The position numbers and the translations under genes are program-made. From Cytobacillus sp. S13-E01 (GTDB taxonomy: Bacteria; Bacillota; Bacilli; Bacillales; Bacillaceae_L): a stretch of 64,000 nucleotides of DNA. The notes under the pieces are model-generated. The model ran no database searches and was not told the origin of the DNA. It saw only the letters and a program-made list of their open reading frames with translations. The stretch covers positions 62,001 to 126,000 of the forward strand of contig NZ_JARFVC010000001.1 in assembly GCF_029193815.1 (NCBI RefSeq). The letters run 5' to 3'. Every line of letters begins with the position of its first letter. Positions within the stretch are counted from its first letter, which is position 1. Of this stretch, positions 27,312 through 36,466 are shown piece by piece.

Positions 27312-28676
27312 TTATACTGAACCAATCTTTATTTCTTTATTTATTAATTGGATTTTAACTGCTTTATGTGCTTGGTTGATGATTCTTTTATATTTCCCGC
27401 ATATGATATGTACATTAGGTTTAATTGATCCATTAACTAGAATGTAACTTTTCTCTAGTTCTCCGATAACCCTTTGAATTTCTTGAAGTTCTTCAAATAT
27501 TTCAAGCTCTTGTTTATTAATTTTGGCTTCGGTCACTTTTTGCCGTTTTAATAAAGTAACTTCTTGAGTACTCAATGAACCCGTGCTTTTATATTTTTCA
27601 GCAAGCTTTTTAGCTAGTAACTGAAGCTTTGCATTTTCTTCTTGGACATGAACCAATTGCTCAGTTAGAAATTTTTCTTTTTCAAAAGCTTGTTGGTTAA
27701 CTCCTATATGAACTTCTGTTTTTGTATGAAGTTCATTTCCGAAGTCCTTTGCAGTTATGGAACTTCCAGCTGAACATATCCCACCAATAATAGTTCCTTT
27801 TTGACAGGATATTTGTCTTTGCGCCTGACAGTAACTATGCAAAATCGTTGTTGTAACCTCGATATTGTGTCCGGCTTGGACATGTCCTTGATTAATATAT
27901 GAAGCAGTAAGATTCCCACTTGTAACTATCTTTCCACGGTTCGATCCTGCAATACCACCAGAAATATAAATAGAACCACCAGCAAATAAATCGGCACCTT
28001 CAACCATTCCATAAATTTTAATGTCACCACCAGCTTGTATCGTGTAGCCAGGAGGTACGTCTCCTCTAACAATAACGGTCCCAATAAAGTTAATATTGCC
28101 TGTTTTCATGTCTAAATCACCAGACACCTCATAAACAGGTAATACATTAACTTTATTGCCACTAAAACTAATTTGTCCATCAATAGTTGAGTATATTGAA
28201 CCTTCCTTTTCTACTGTATTTTTACCTAAACGGAGCTTATAAGGCTTTCCATCACTAGCAAAGAGCGCTTTACCATATACATTTACACCTTCTCTAGCCT
28301 TAGACGGCTGAATAACTTTAGCGATTAATTGACCTGAGCTTACTGAAGGGATTGTAATTACATTCCTTAAATTTAATTCTTCGTTTCCACTCCTATTTTC
28401 AGTACTTTCAGATCGTTCATGTTTTAAGTACCCATCTTTTCCTTTAAAAGGTGCAATTCCTTCTGCTACCAGGTTTTCTATATACCAAGAAGCTTGATTC
28501 TCTACCATTTTTTTTATGGTTTCACCTTTAATCCCAAAGGAAATGCCTTTTTCTTTTAGATAGTCTTGAATCACTATGTCAGATAGAGAATCAGTTGATA
28601 CTGAAGTATTTTCTTTAATTTTCAAATAAGCTTGAAGAGAGTCGTTTGAAACGCTAAGATCAAACAAATCATTCAT
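27312..28676 (-). CDS. DUF342/FapA-family protein
   Basis: A 454-residue protein. The middle (about 120-330) has the Gly-rich repeating pattern of a right-handed beta-helix typical of FapA/DUF342, for example GTVIVRGDVPPGYTIQAGGD and AGGSIYISGGIAGSNRGKIV. It is preceded by an N-terminal domain and followed by a coiled-coil region (about 335-425). DUF342 proteins have been linked to polymer-like or polar assemblies, and the family name is flagellar assembly protein A, but the biochemical role is unclear. It lies 17 nt after sigD, where B. subtilis has swrB directly. Start ATG at 28674-28676. Confidence 0.8.
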   Translation of the reverse strand: MNDLFDLSVSNDSLQAYLKIKENTSVSTDSLSDIVIQDYLKEKGISFGIKGETIKKMVENQASWYIENLVAEGIAPFKGKDGYLKHERSESTENRSGNEELNLRNVITIPSVSSGQLIAKVIQPSKAREGVNVYGKALFASDGKPYKLRLGKNTVEKEGSIYSTIDGQISFSGNKVNVLPVYEVSGDLDMKTGNINFIGTVIVRGDVPPGYTIQAGGDIKIYGMVEGADLFAGGSIYISGGIAGSNRGKIVTSGNLTASYINQGHVQAGHNIEVTTTILHSYCQAQRQISCQKGTIIGGICSAGSSITAKDFGNELHTKTEVHIGVNQQAFEKEKFLTEQLVHVQEENAKLQLLAKKLAEKYKSTGSLSTQEVTLLKRQKVTEAKINKQELEIFEELQEIQRVIGELEKSYILVNGSIKPNVHIICGKYKRIINQAHKAVKIQLINKEIKIGSV

Positions 28677-28693
28677 TTTCTCACACCCTATTT

Positions 28694-29461
28694 TTATTGG
28701 ACGACTTTATCCAGTGTTGTCTTTAATTTAAAAAGGGCTTTTGAGTGTATTTGTGATATTCTAGAAGTTGAAAGCCCCATTACTTGTCCAATTTCCGTTA
28801 ATGTCAGCTCTTCTTTATAAAATAAACTAACCACTAGTTGTTCTTTTTCATTTAACTGTCCTATCACATCTGCAAGCTGAAGATAGAGTTCTTCCCTTAC
28901 TACATGCTCCTCTGGTGTTATCGTTTTCTCATCTTTAATAGAAAACGCTGTATGCTCCTTACCATCTGTTTCCTGAAGCTGGTCATCAATAGATAGGACA
29001 TTCGCAAAAAAGCCTTCATTAACAGTTTGGTATACTTCCTCTTCGGTAATACCTAATTCAGTTGCTATTTCTAGTGGAGTAATATTTCTCATATATCTTT
29101 GCTCAAGCTTTTCAATCGTTACTTCTAGCTTTTTTGTTTTTTCCCTAGAACTTCTCGGAAGCCAATCCTCTTTTCGCAATCCATCAATGATGGCACCTCT
29201 AATGCGGAATGAAGCATAGGTATCAAATTTTAAGTCACGTGTGGGATCAAATTTTTCAAGAGCGTCATATAGACCTAACATCCCTAAGCTCTTAAGATCA
29301 TCTTTACTTACACTCTTTGGGACCCCGACTGATATCCGCCCAACATGATATGTTACTAGTGGCATATATTTACGAACCAGAATATCACCTGCTAGAGGGT
29401 CACGTGAGCTAGTCCATTTTCGCCAATATTGTTGATCCTCACTTGATGACATCTGTGTCAT
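28694..29461 (-). CDS. sigD: RNA polymerase sigma factor SigD (FliA family)
   Basis: A 255-residue sigma-28 factor for late flagellar, chemotaxis and autolysin genes. Region 2 (RYMPLVTYHVGRISVGVPKSV...LGMLGLYDALEKFDP...FDTYASFRIRGAIIDGLR) and region 4 (KEQLVVSLFYKEELTLTEIGQVMGLSTSRISQIHSKAL) are complete. The ATG follows GGAGGATTTAA. It is far from the operon promoter, as in B. subtilis, where this distance limits SigD and gives motile and sessile cells. It should be held by the anti-sigma factor FlgM, which is not in this window. Confidence 0.98.
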   Translation of the reverse strand: MTQMSSSEDQQYWRKWTSSRDPLAGDILVRKYMPLVTYHVGRISVGVPKSVSKDDLKSLGMLGLYDALEKFDPTRDLKFDTYASFRIRGAIIDGLRKEDWLPRSSREKTKKLEVTIEKLEQRYMRNITPLEIATELGITEEEVYQTVNEGFFANVLSIDDQLQETDGKEHTAFSIKDEKTITPEEHVVREELYLQLADVIGQLNEKEQLVVSLFYKEELTLTEIGQVMGLSTSRISQIHSKALFKLKTTLDKVVQ

Positions 29462-29545
29462 TTAAATCCTCCTAAACAATGCATAGTAAGGAAACTACCT
29501 TCAGTGGGAGTGATTCAATAAGTAATCTAATCAATAGTACCTGAG

Positions 29546-30043
29546 TTAAATTTCAGAAACTCCCCGGTGCACTGTCCTAATAGTCAAGCGCTTTGTTGTA
29601 GGTGAAAATTCTATCGTGCGTCCACTGCTTCCGCCAACATCTTCGGCAACAACTAAGATATTGAACCGCTCTAGTTGTTGCTTAACTGCTTCCACATTAC
29701 GGGGACCAATTCTCATCAAATCACTACCTGTAGAAAATTGAAACATTTGCGCGCCACCAGCCATTTTAGCTTGGAGTGAATTTTTTTTTCCGCCCAAATT
29801 AATTACTTGTGATATTAAAGCCTCTATTGCAGTATCTGCATACTTAGCTACATTTATAGATCCTACTTTTCCTAAGGATGAGTCAGGTAGCATCACATGT
29901 GCTAAACCAGCTACTTCTCTTATCTGGTCATATATGATGATACCAACACAGGACCCTAGGCCGGAGGTCCGAATAATATCTGGGGACTTCACAACATTCA
30001 TGTCTGCTATTCCAACTTTTACAACTTTAATTGTTTCATTCAT
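29546..30043 (-). CDS. cheD: Chemoreceptor glutamine deamidase CheD
   Basis: A 165-residue protein that deamidates receptor glutamines and partners CheC in adaptation. The catalytic cysteine is in [13 protein letters not shown] and the histidine in [11 protein letters not shown]. The length is normal. The start overlaps the cheC stop by 8 bp, fitting joint synthesis of the CheC-CheD pair. Confidence 0.97.
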   Translation of the reverse strand: MNETIKVVKVGIADMNVVKSPDIIRTSGLGSCVGIIIYDQIREVAGLAHVMLPDSSLGKVGSINVAKYADTAIEALISQVINLGGKKNSLQAKMAGGAQMFQFSTGSDLMRIGPRNVEAVKQQLERFNILVVAEDVGGSSGRTIEFSPTTKRLTIRTVHRGVSEI

Positions 30044-30677
30044 CTATCTTAACTCCCAATGACTGAAAGATCTTCTTAAATGAATTAGGATCTGGCAACA
30101 GAAAGAAGTGCCCTTTAACAATGTCGCTAATTCCTTGTTCATCTTCATTAATAGCTGTGTCAATAACGATAGCATAATCACTTACTTGAGATAATTCTAA
30201 TAATCCATAACTAATTATTGCTCCAACCATATCAATGGATAAAGCTGGTACGGAAGGATATAAGTTTAATCCGGTAAAGTCAGATAATGAAGATAAGTAT
30301 GACCCAGACAAAATATTCCCAAGTTCTTGTAAAGCTGACATCGATAATTCCGAGTATGGTTGTTTATCAAAGCTAAATGCCTGTTCACCTGTCATTTGCC
30401 AAATAAAATGGGCCGCCTGTGACAGGGATAGTACAAAGAACATACTCCCTGGTGCATCGCCTTCAATTCTTAGAAAGACACTAGCAACGACATTTTCTGG
30501 CCCACCTGCCATATCCATCATTTCATCAAAGGACACTAGCTTAACATCTGGGACCTTCATATCTATTTTCTTGTTCAATAATGTTGAAAGTGCGGTAGCT
30601 GAGTGTCCAGCCCCTATGTTCCCTATTTCCTTTAAAATATCGATATGGGTTTCATTGAGTTTTTCTAATAAGGACAT
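30036..30677 (-). CDS. cheC: CheY-P phosphatase CheC
   Basis: A 213-residue CheC/CheX/FliY-type phosphatase. Two active-site helices are visible: [19 protein letters not shown] near the N-terminus and [19 protein letters not shown] near residue 115, each with the E-x-x-N pattern. It works with CheD in B. subtilis-type adaptation. It lies 4 nt after cheW and overlaps cheD. Confidence 0.97.
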   Translation of the reverse strand: MSLLEKLNETHIDILKEIGNIGAGHSATALSTLLNKKIDMKVPDVKLVSFDEMMDMAGGPENVVASVFLRIEGDAPGSMFFVLSLSQAAHFIWQMTGEQAFSFDKQPYSELSMSALQELGNILSGSYLSSLSDFTGLNLYPSVPALSIDMVGAIISYGLLELSQVSDYAIVIDTAINEDEQGISDIVKGHFFLLPDPNSFKKIFQSLGVKIDE

Positions 30678-30681
30678 TCTT

Positions 30682-31152
30682 CTAACCTTCTACTTTTTCC
30701 AAAAGTTCATCTGGATTAAGCACTTTATCTAAATTAAGTAAAATCAGTAATCTCTTATCAAGCTTTGCTACCCCATTAATATATTCCACTTCAACCATAC
30801 CTACAACTTCTGGAGGGGGTTCAATGGAATTCATCGGAATATCAATAACATCATTTGCTGCATCTACGATAAGACCTACCTCCATATCCCCGTGCACAAC
30901 AATTATAATTCTAGTACTATCAGTATAAGCTGTATCTGTAATTCCAAATCTTTTGCGTAAATCGACAATTGGTGTAACTAAACCCCGCAAGTTAATAACA
31001 CCTTTCACAAAATCTACTGTTCTAGGAACTCGTGTGATATGTTGTACCTTCTCAATAGAGCGTACTTGTCTAACAGGAACACCATATTCTTCTTCTTGAA
31101 GTTGAAAAACGATTACTTTTATTTCCGCTGTCGCCACTTCTTTTTCAGACAT
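30682..31152 (-). CDS. cheW: Chemotaxis coupling protein CheW
   Basis: A 156-residue SH3-like adaptor joining receptors to CheA. The motifs VFQLQEEEYGVPVRQVRSIEKVQHITRVP, VKGVINLRGLVTPIVDLRKRFG and VGLIVDAANDVIDIP are typical. It follows cheA after 108 bp that hold no other gene. Confidence 0.97.
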   Translation of the reverse strand: MSEKEVATAEIKVIVFQLQEEEYGVPVRQVRSIEKVQHITRVPRTVDFVKGVINLRGLVTPIVDLRKRFGITDTAYTDSTRIIIVVHGDMEVGLIVDAANDVIDIPMNSIEPPPEVVGMVEVEYINGVAKLDKRLLILLNLDKVLNPDELLEKVEG

Positions 31153-31260
31153 AAAATATTCTCCCCCTTAAAGGTACTCACTTATAGTAATGTCAACCTA
31201 ACTTTGGTAAATTGAGCTACCTTTCGAATATAACTAATAAATTTATACAAAGGTACATTA

Positions 31261-33327
31261 CTACTTAATTAGAGCATTACAATCCATAATTAATGCAACT
31301 TGTCCATCACCTAAAATAGTAGCTCCCGAAATAGCAAATACTGAATTCAAATAATTACCTAGTGATTTAAGGACAATCTCTTGCTGTCCAATAAATGAAT
31401 CAACGATTAGTCCAGCCATTTTGTCCCCTTTTCGTACGATCACTACGGAGTAGAATTCATCTTCTTCCTTATGAACCGGAACCTCGAAAATATCCTTTAA
31501 GAACACTAACGGAACAACCTTACCACGGAAGTCAATTACTTTTTGATTATGAGCATTTAAAATATCTTGTTTTTTCACGATAGCCGTTTCGATTATTGAA
31601 GAAAGTGGGATTGCGAACTTCTCCTTTTGAATTTCAACTAGCATAACAGAAATAATTGATAGTGTAAGGGGTAGCTGAATTGAAAAAGTTGATCCTGCAC
31701 CCTCTTTTGAATCAATTGTTATCGATCCACCAAGTGACTCAATTTTATTCTTAACAACATCTAGACCCACACCACGACCAGAAACATCAGATATCACTTC
31801 CGCAGTAGAAAAGCCTGATGAGAGTATTAATTCATACACCTGTTTATTGGTTAAGGTTGAAGCAGTATGTTCAGTAATGATACCTTTGCTAATTGCTTTG
31901 CTAAGTACTTTTTCTCTACTAATACCCGCTCCATCATCCTCAATCTCAATAAATACATGATTACCACTATGAAAGGCCTTAAGTACAACGTTCCCTTCTT
32001 CTTTCTTTCCATTATTTCTACGTACCTCAGGAGTTTCAACACCATGATCAAGTGCATTTCTCAACAAATGAACTAATGGATCTCCTATTTCATCAATCAC
32101 AGTTCTATCAAGTTCAGTTTCTGCACCGATTATTTGTAAATTGATATTCTTATTTAAATCTCTAGCAAGTTGACGGACCATTTTAGGGAAACGGTTAAAC
32201 ACAGTCTCAACTGGTACCATTCGCATATTTAAGATTATATTCTGGAGATCACCTGAGATCCTTGACATTCTTTCAACTGTTTCATGAAGCTCTGAGTTAT
32301 TTAAATCGCGAGAAATCTGCTCTAAACGACCTCTATCAATCACCAATTCCTCAAAAAGATTCATAAGGATATCCAAGCGCTCAATGTTAACACGGATTGT
32401 TTTATTATTAGAACCAGATGGTTTAGAAGATGACTTTCTTGTAGTTGGTATCTCCTCATTGTTCTGGATCACATCAGCCACTACATCTTCTACAGCTACT
32501 GTAGCAGCAATTTCCTGCTCGGCTTGACTACTATTGTGCTGACTAGGAATATTCTCAATTTCTAATGATAGAGTTTGAATATCGACATGATCTACTTCGG
32601 ATACCTTCATAATCCTTTTTTGCAGGTCAGCTGCTGGTTCTTTAGATACAAATGTAATACAGAATTCCTGCTCAAATTGTTCATCTTCTAGTAGTTCTAC
32701 TGATGGTGTTGATTTAATGACCTCGCCAACCTGTTCAATCACTTCAAACACCATGAACACTCGAGCAGCTTTTAATAAGCAATCCGCTCTTAAACCAACA
32801 GTAATCTCATAGCTTTCAAACCCTTGTTCTTTTGATTGTTGGATCACTGTATATTCAAAGTCATCATATGTAATCTTATTTTTACTATTTTCTTGGTTTA
32901 CAGTTGAAATCTCAGTCACTTTGGTTGCTACTAGATTTTCAATATTTTCACCTAGCTCGATTTTTTTAAGTTGTGCAACAACTTTAGTTACATCTCGCTT
33001 TCCTGTTCCACCTTCAGCGATTGAGTTGACCATTTCCTCTAGATCGTCAACCGATTGAAAAACAACATCTAGAATCGAAGGAGTCACCTTTATTTTATTG
33101 TTTCGAACCGCATCAAGGACGTTTTCCATTTGATGTGTTAGACTTGCAAGATCATCATAACCCATTGTTGCTGACATGCCCTTTAATGTATGGGCCGAGC
33201 GGAAAATTTCATTAACAATTGCTAGATTCTCAGGATTTTTCTCTAACTCTAGCAATTGCTCATTACATGTTTGTAAATGCTCTTTACTTTCATCTATAAA
33301 AACTTCTAAATATTGATTCATATCCAT
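31261..33327 (-). CDS. cheA: Chemotaxis histidine kinase CheA
   Basis: A 688-residue kinase. P1 has the phosphorylated histidine at H46 in FRSAHTLKGMSATMG. A P2 CheY/CheB-binding region follows, with a low-complexity linker near residues 270-310. P3 dimerisation and the P4 ATPase carry the N box HLLRNALDHGVE, the G1 box EDDGAGISREKV and the G2 box SDVSGRGVGLDVV. P5 (CheW-like) is at the C-terminus. Length and order match B. subtilis CheA. It is 13 nt after cheB. Confidence 0.98.
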   Translation of the reverse strand: MDMNQYLEVFIDESKEHLQTCNEQLLELEKNPENLAIVNEIFRSAHTLKGMSATMGYDDLASLTHQMENVLDAVRNNKIKVTPSILDVVFQSVDDLEEMVNSIAEGGTGKRDVTKVVAQLKKIELGENIENLVATKVTEISTVNQENSKNKITYDDFEYTVIQQSKEQGFESYEITVGLRADCLLKAARVFMVFEVIEQVGEVIKSTPSVELLEDEQFEQEFCITFVSKEPAADLQKRIMKVSEVDHVDIQTLSLEIENIPSQHNSSQAEQEIAATVAVEDVVADVIQNNEEIPTTRKSSSKPSGSNNKTIRVNIERLDILMNLFEELVIDRGRLEQISRDLNNSELHETVERMSRISGDLQNIILNMRMVPVETVFNRFPKMVRQLARDLNKNINLQIIGAETELDRTVIDEIGDPLVHLLRNALDHGVETPEVRRNNGKKEEGNVVLKAFHSGNHVFIEIEDDGAGISREKVLSKAISKGIITEHTASTLTNKQVYELILSSGFSTAEVISDVSGRGVGLDVVKNKIESLGGSITIDSKEGAGSTFSIQLPLTLSIISVMLVEIQKEKFAIPLSSIIETAIVKKQDILNAHNQKVIDFRGKVVPLVFLKDIFEVPVHKEEDEFYSVVIVRKGDKMAGLIVDSFIGQQEIVLKSLGNYLNSVFAISGATILGDGQVALIMDCNALIK

Positions 33328-33340
33328 TTCTTTACACCCC

Positions 33341-34423
33341 TTAAACTTCTGTATATTTTAAAATGGTATTAGCGATATTATCTAGTTGAACAACGTCATC
33401 TACTAAATTTGTTGCTATTGCAGATTTAGGCATTCCAAAAACAATTGATGTTTCTTCTGATTCAGCAATTGCGTGTACACGTCCATTTGACTTTAGCTTC
33501 CTTAATCCTAATGAACCGTCTGAACCCATTCCCGTCATGATTACAGCTACATTATCGTAATCTTCTACTTCACTAATTGACTCAAACATTACATCAACTG
33601 AAGGTCTGTGGCCATTACGAACCTCAGACTGATCAATCTCTATAGCAAGTGAAGTACCTATATTTTTTACTTTTAAGTGGTAGCCACCGGGCGCAATATA
33701 AGCTATGCCTTTTTTTAATACATCACCTTGTTCAGCTTCTTTTACCTCTATATCACAGAGTGAATCTAAACGAGTCGCAAGTGATTTTGTGAAGCCAGCT
33801 GGCATATGCTGAACGATTAAAATAGGGGCATTTATTGATTTAGGTAGCTTTGGTAACACCTGTGATAATGCTCTAGGTCCACCTGTGGATGTACCAATAC
33901 TAAGGATTTTTCTATTGGACTTGTTCAAAGAATTAATTTTAGATAGTTCTATTTTACTATACTCTTTAGGAATGCGAGAAGGACTTTTCGTCAATTGTAT
34001 GGTTTTTTTCAAGCCACTCATATTTGCTTTACTTGCTTGAAGGACTTTATTTACTATTTCATCCTTTATCAAATGCAAGTCTAGCGATATAGCACCAGAT
34101 GGTTTCGTTATAAAGTCAAAGGCACCATATTGCATTGCTACCATCGTATTTTCTGCACCCACTGATGTAGTACTTGATAACATTATGACAGGTAATGGAT
34201 GTTCGCTCATTATTACTTTTAAAGCCTCTAAGCCATTCATTAAGGGCATTTCTACATCCATCGTGATCACATCAGGATTAAGTTCTTTTACTTTTGTAAG
34301 GGCATCAACACCATTTCGAGCAATTCCTACTACTTCAATTTTCGGTTCGCTAGTTAAGAAATCTGATATGAGTTTTCGCATAAATGCAGAATCATCCACA
34401 ATTAGAACCTTAATTTTCTCCAT
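33341..34423 (-). CDS. cheB: Chemotaxis response regulator and methylesterase CheB
   Basis: A 360-residue protein with the start chosen here. Receiver domain: D10-D11 acid pair and phospho-acceptor D56 in VITMDVEMP. Methylesterase domain: catalytic serine in GTSTGGPRAL, histidine in VQHMPAGFTKSLA, aspartate in MTGMGSDG. It removes methyl groups from, and deamidates, receptor glutamates and glutamines. The ATG at 34421-34423 follows AGGGA and gives MEKIKVLIVDD. A longer in-frame reading from 34501 would overlap flhG by 65 bp and adds residues without family support. Confidence 0.97.
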   Translation of the reverse strand: MEKIKVLIVDDSAFMRKLISDFLTSEPKIEVVGIARNGVDALTKVKELNPDVITMDVEMPLMNGLEALKVIMSEHPLPVIMLSSTTSVGAENTMVAMQYGAFDFITKPSGAISLDLHLIKDEIVNKVLQASKANMSGLKKTIQLTKSPSRIPKEYSKIELSKINSLNKSNRKILSIGTSTGGPRALSQVLPKLPKSINAPILIVQHMPAGFTKSLATRLDSLCDIEVKEAEQGDVLKKGIAYIAPGGYHLKVKNIGTSLAIEIDQSEVRNGHRPSVDVMFESISEVEDYDNVAVIMTGMGSDGSLGLRKLKSNGRVHAIAESEETSIVFGMPKSAIATNLVDDVVQLDNIANTILKYTEV

Positions 34424-34436
34424 GACATTTTTGTCC

Positions 34437-35303
34437 CTACCTTTCAAGAAAATTCCGTAATTTTGAAATAAATGTAGGTGAGCTACGCTTATTCTCACCA
34501 ATCTGTTGATTTGCTAAATATCGATTTGTTAACTCCACCATCGCTTTGCTTATATTGGATCTTGGAGCGTACAATATATAGGGAGTTTGATGACTAACTG
34601 CTTTTAATACCGTTCGATCATCTGGTAAAATACCAAGTTGCACTGTTTCTTTATGAAGAAACTGTGATACAACATTATATAAACGCTGAAGAGTTTGTTT
34701 ACCCTCATTTTCCGAGTGTACCCTATTGACAATTAAATAATAGGGAATACTTTTATCAAGTGAGTAAATGTATTTCATTGCCGAATAAGCATCGGTAATC
34801 GCAGTTGGTTCCGGTGTTGTAATAACAAATATATCGTCAACAGCCATTAAAAGCTCTAAGCTTTCTTTTGTAATTCCTGCACCCATATCAAATAGTAAAT
34901 AATCATATTCAGGTAATACAAGCTGCAATTGTTCTATAAATGTCTTTGTTTTTTCGTGGTCTAAGGAAAAAATAGTAGATAAACCTGTCCCCCCAGCTAT
35001 ATAGGACAGTCCGGCAGGCCCTCTTTTTACTACATCATGAATGGATATATCTTCGTTTAACATATCAACTATCGTATGTTTCGAGGAAAGGCCCAGTAAT
35101 ATATCTACATTTCCCATCCCGATATCCATATCAAATAATAAGACTTTTTTCCCTTGTTTCAATAGGGAAAGTGAAAAATTAATAGAAACATTGGATTTCC
35201 CAACGCCACCTTTTCCACTTATCACAGCAATTGTTTTAGTAGAGTTCGTTGTGTTATTTAATTTTTGTAGTTTAATACGTAGGATCTCCGCTTGATCTCT
35301 CAT
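34437..35303 (-). CDS. flhG: Flagellum site-determining ATPase FlhG (YlxH/FleN)
   Basis: A 288-residue MinD/ParA-type ATPase. The deviant Walker A motif is ISGKGGVGKSNVSINFSL, with LLFDMDIGMGNVDILLG next and DYLLFDMGAGI as the Walker B region. A short N-terminal DQAEILR helix resembles the region that activates FlhF. A membrane-targeting helix is likely at the C-terminus (FISKLRNFLER). It controls flagellar number and position with FlhF, 2 nt upstream. Confidence 0.96.
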   Translation of the reverse strand: MRDQAEILRIKLQKLNNTTNSTKTIAVISGKGGVGKSNVSINFSLSLLKQGKKVLLFDMDIGMGNVDILLGLSSKHTIVDMLNEDISIHDVVKRGPAGLSYIAGGTGLSTIFSLDHEKTKTFIEQLQLVLPEYDYLLFDMGAGITKESLELLMAVDDIFVITTPEPTAITDAYSAMKYIYSLDKSIPYYLIVNRVHSENEGKQTLQRLYNVVSQFLHKETVQLGILPDDRTVLKAVSHQTPYILYAPRSNISKAMVELTNRYLANQQIGENKRSSPTFISKLRNFLER

Positions 35304-35305
35304 AT

Positions 35306-36466
35306 CTATTCGTCTCCAAGAAGCGTATTTACAATTGCTTGTGGATTAGCTTTAATAATATCATCTGGAACATTTTGGCCATTTGTTAAATAGGCAACAC
35401 CTAGTCCATATTGAGTTAAGAAATTAATCATATGACCATAAATAGACGTTTCATCAACTTTTGTAAAAATAACTTTGTTTATCTTAACAAGAGAAAATTG
35501 CTCATATATCTCTTTCATATCACTTAGCTTCGAAGTTAACCCAAGAACGAGAAATGTTTCCATCTCTTCGTTAAAATCAATTACGTTTCTTAAATCATCT
35601 ACATATTGTTTATTTCTAAAGTTTCTACCAGCTGTATCAATAAGCACAACATCATAGTCGTTAAATTTTTCTTTGGCTGCTTTAAAGTCGTCTAAATTAT
35701 AGCTTACTTCTAATGGTATACCGAGAATTTTCGCATATGTTTTTAATTGATCAATTGCAGCAATTCGGTACGTATCTGTAGTAATAAATGCCACCTTTTT
35801 ATTGTCTGTTAATAAACATTCTGCTGCTATTTTCGCAAGCGTAGTTGTTTTTCCAACACCAGTAGGACCAACAACATTTATAAATTTTCTCTTATATGAA
35901 ATCCCACCATATTCATTAGAAGACAGCTTATCTGTAAGCTGCTCCTTAAGCCAAATTGTGACATCCTGACTCGTTGCGCTTGCTTTATTAACGTACCATT
36001 TTTCTAAGAGGCTGGTTATTACTTCATGTCTAATCGAATCACCAATCTCTTGGTGTACCAATAACTGATTTATTTCTTTTAAAGGTTCAGGGTATTTCTC
36101 GAAATTCGAGCTTACTCCAGAAGATATTTCTACCATGAGTGATCTTAAATCCTTAATTTCTTTTAATAAATTCTCATGATTTGTTTCTTCATTTTTGCCA
36201 ATAAAGTCCATTATGGGAGCGGACATTTTTTGTTTTTCCTGGTGGGTAAATTTATTCGATTTTTCCTTTATTAAAGGTGTCTTTTCTTTGGAAGGTAGAG
36301 GGTCAATTGCCGCAATTACTTCAATATTTTTTTTCATAAAGAAACCTAAAAATCCACCCTTTTGTACTACTTTCGAATTTAAAATTACGGCATCACTTCC
36401 CAATTCAGCCCTAATCAGTTTCATTGCATCTGGCATTGAAGCTGCCACAAATTTTTTTACCTTCAA
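35306..36466 (-). CDS. flhF: Flagellar SRP-type GTPase FlhF
   Basis: A 386-residue third member of the SRP GTPases (with Ffh and FtsY). The basic N-terminal B domain is followed by N and G domains, with G1 [33 protein letters not shown], the DTAGRNF motif and the TKVDE specificity motif. It places flagellar basal bodies. The start ATG overlaps the flhA stop (ATGA), so translation is probably coupled. Confidence 0.97.
   Translation of the reverse strand: MKVKKFVAASMPDAMKLIRAELGSDAVILNSKVVQKGGFLGFFMKKNIEVIAAIDPLPSKEKTPLIKEKSNKFTHQEKQKMSAPIMDFIGKNEETNHENLLKEIKDLRSLMVEISSGVSSNFEKYPEPLKEINQLLVHQEIGDSIRHEVITSLLEKWYVNKASATSQDVTIWLKEQLTDKLSSNEYGGISYKRKFINVVGPTGVGKTTTLAKIAAECLLTDNKKVAFITTDTYRIAAIDQLKTYAKILGIPLEVSYNLDDFKAAKEKFNDYDVVLIDTAGRNFRNKQYVDDLRNVIDFNEEMETFLVLGLTSKLSDMKEIYEQFSLVKINKVIFTKVDETSIYGHMINFLTQYGLGVAYLTNGQNVPDDIIKANPQAIVNTLLGDE

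Noticed and set aside
30235-30732. 165-codon open frame on the plus strand over cheC and the cheW end
   Set aside because: Antisense to real genes, with no recognisable domain.
34424-34501. Longer N-terminus for CheB
   Set aside because: The extra 26 residues overlap flhG and are not part of the receiver domain; the ATG at 34423 has a ribosome binding site and matches homologues.
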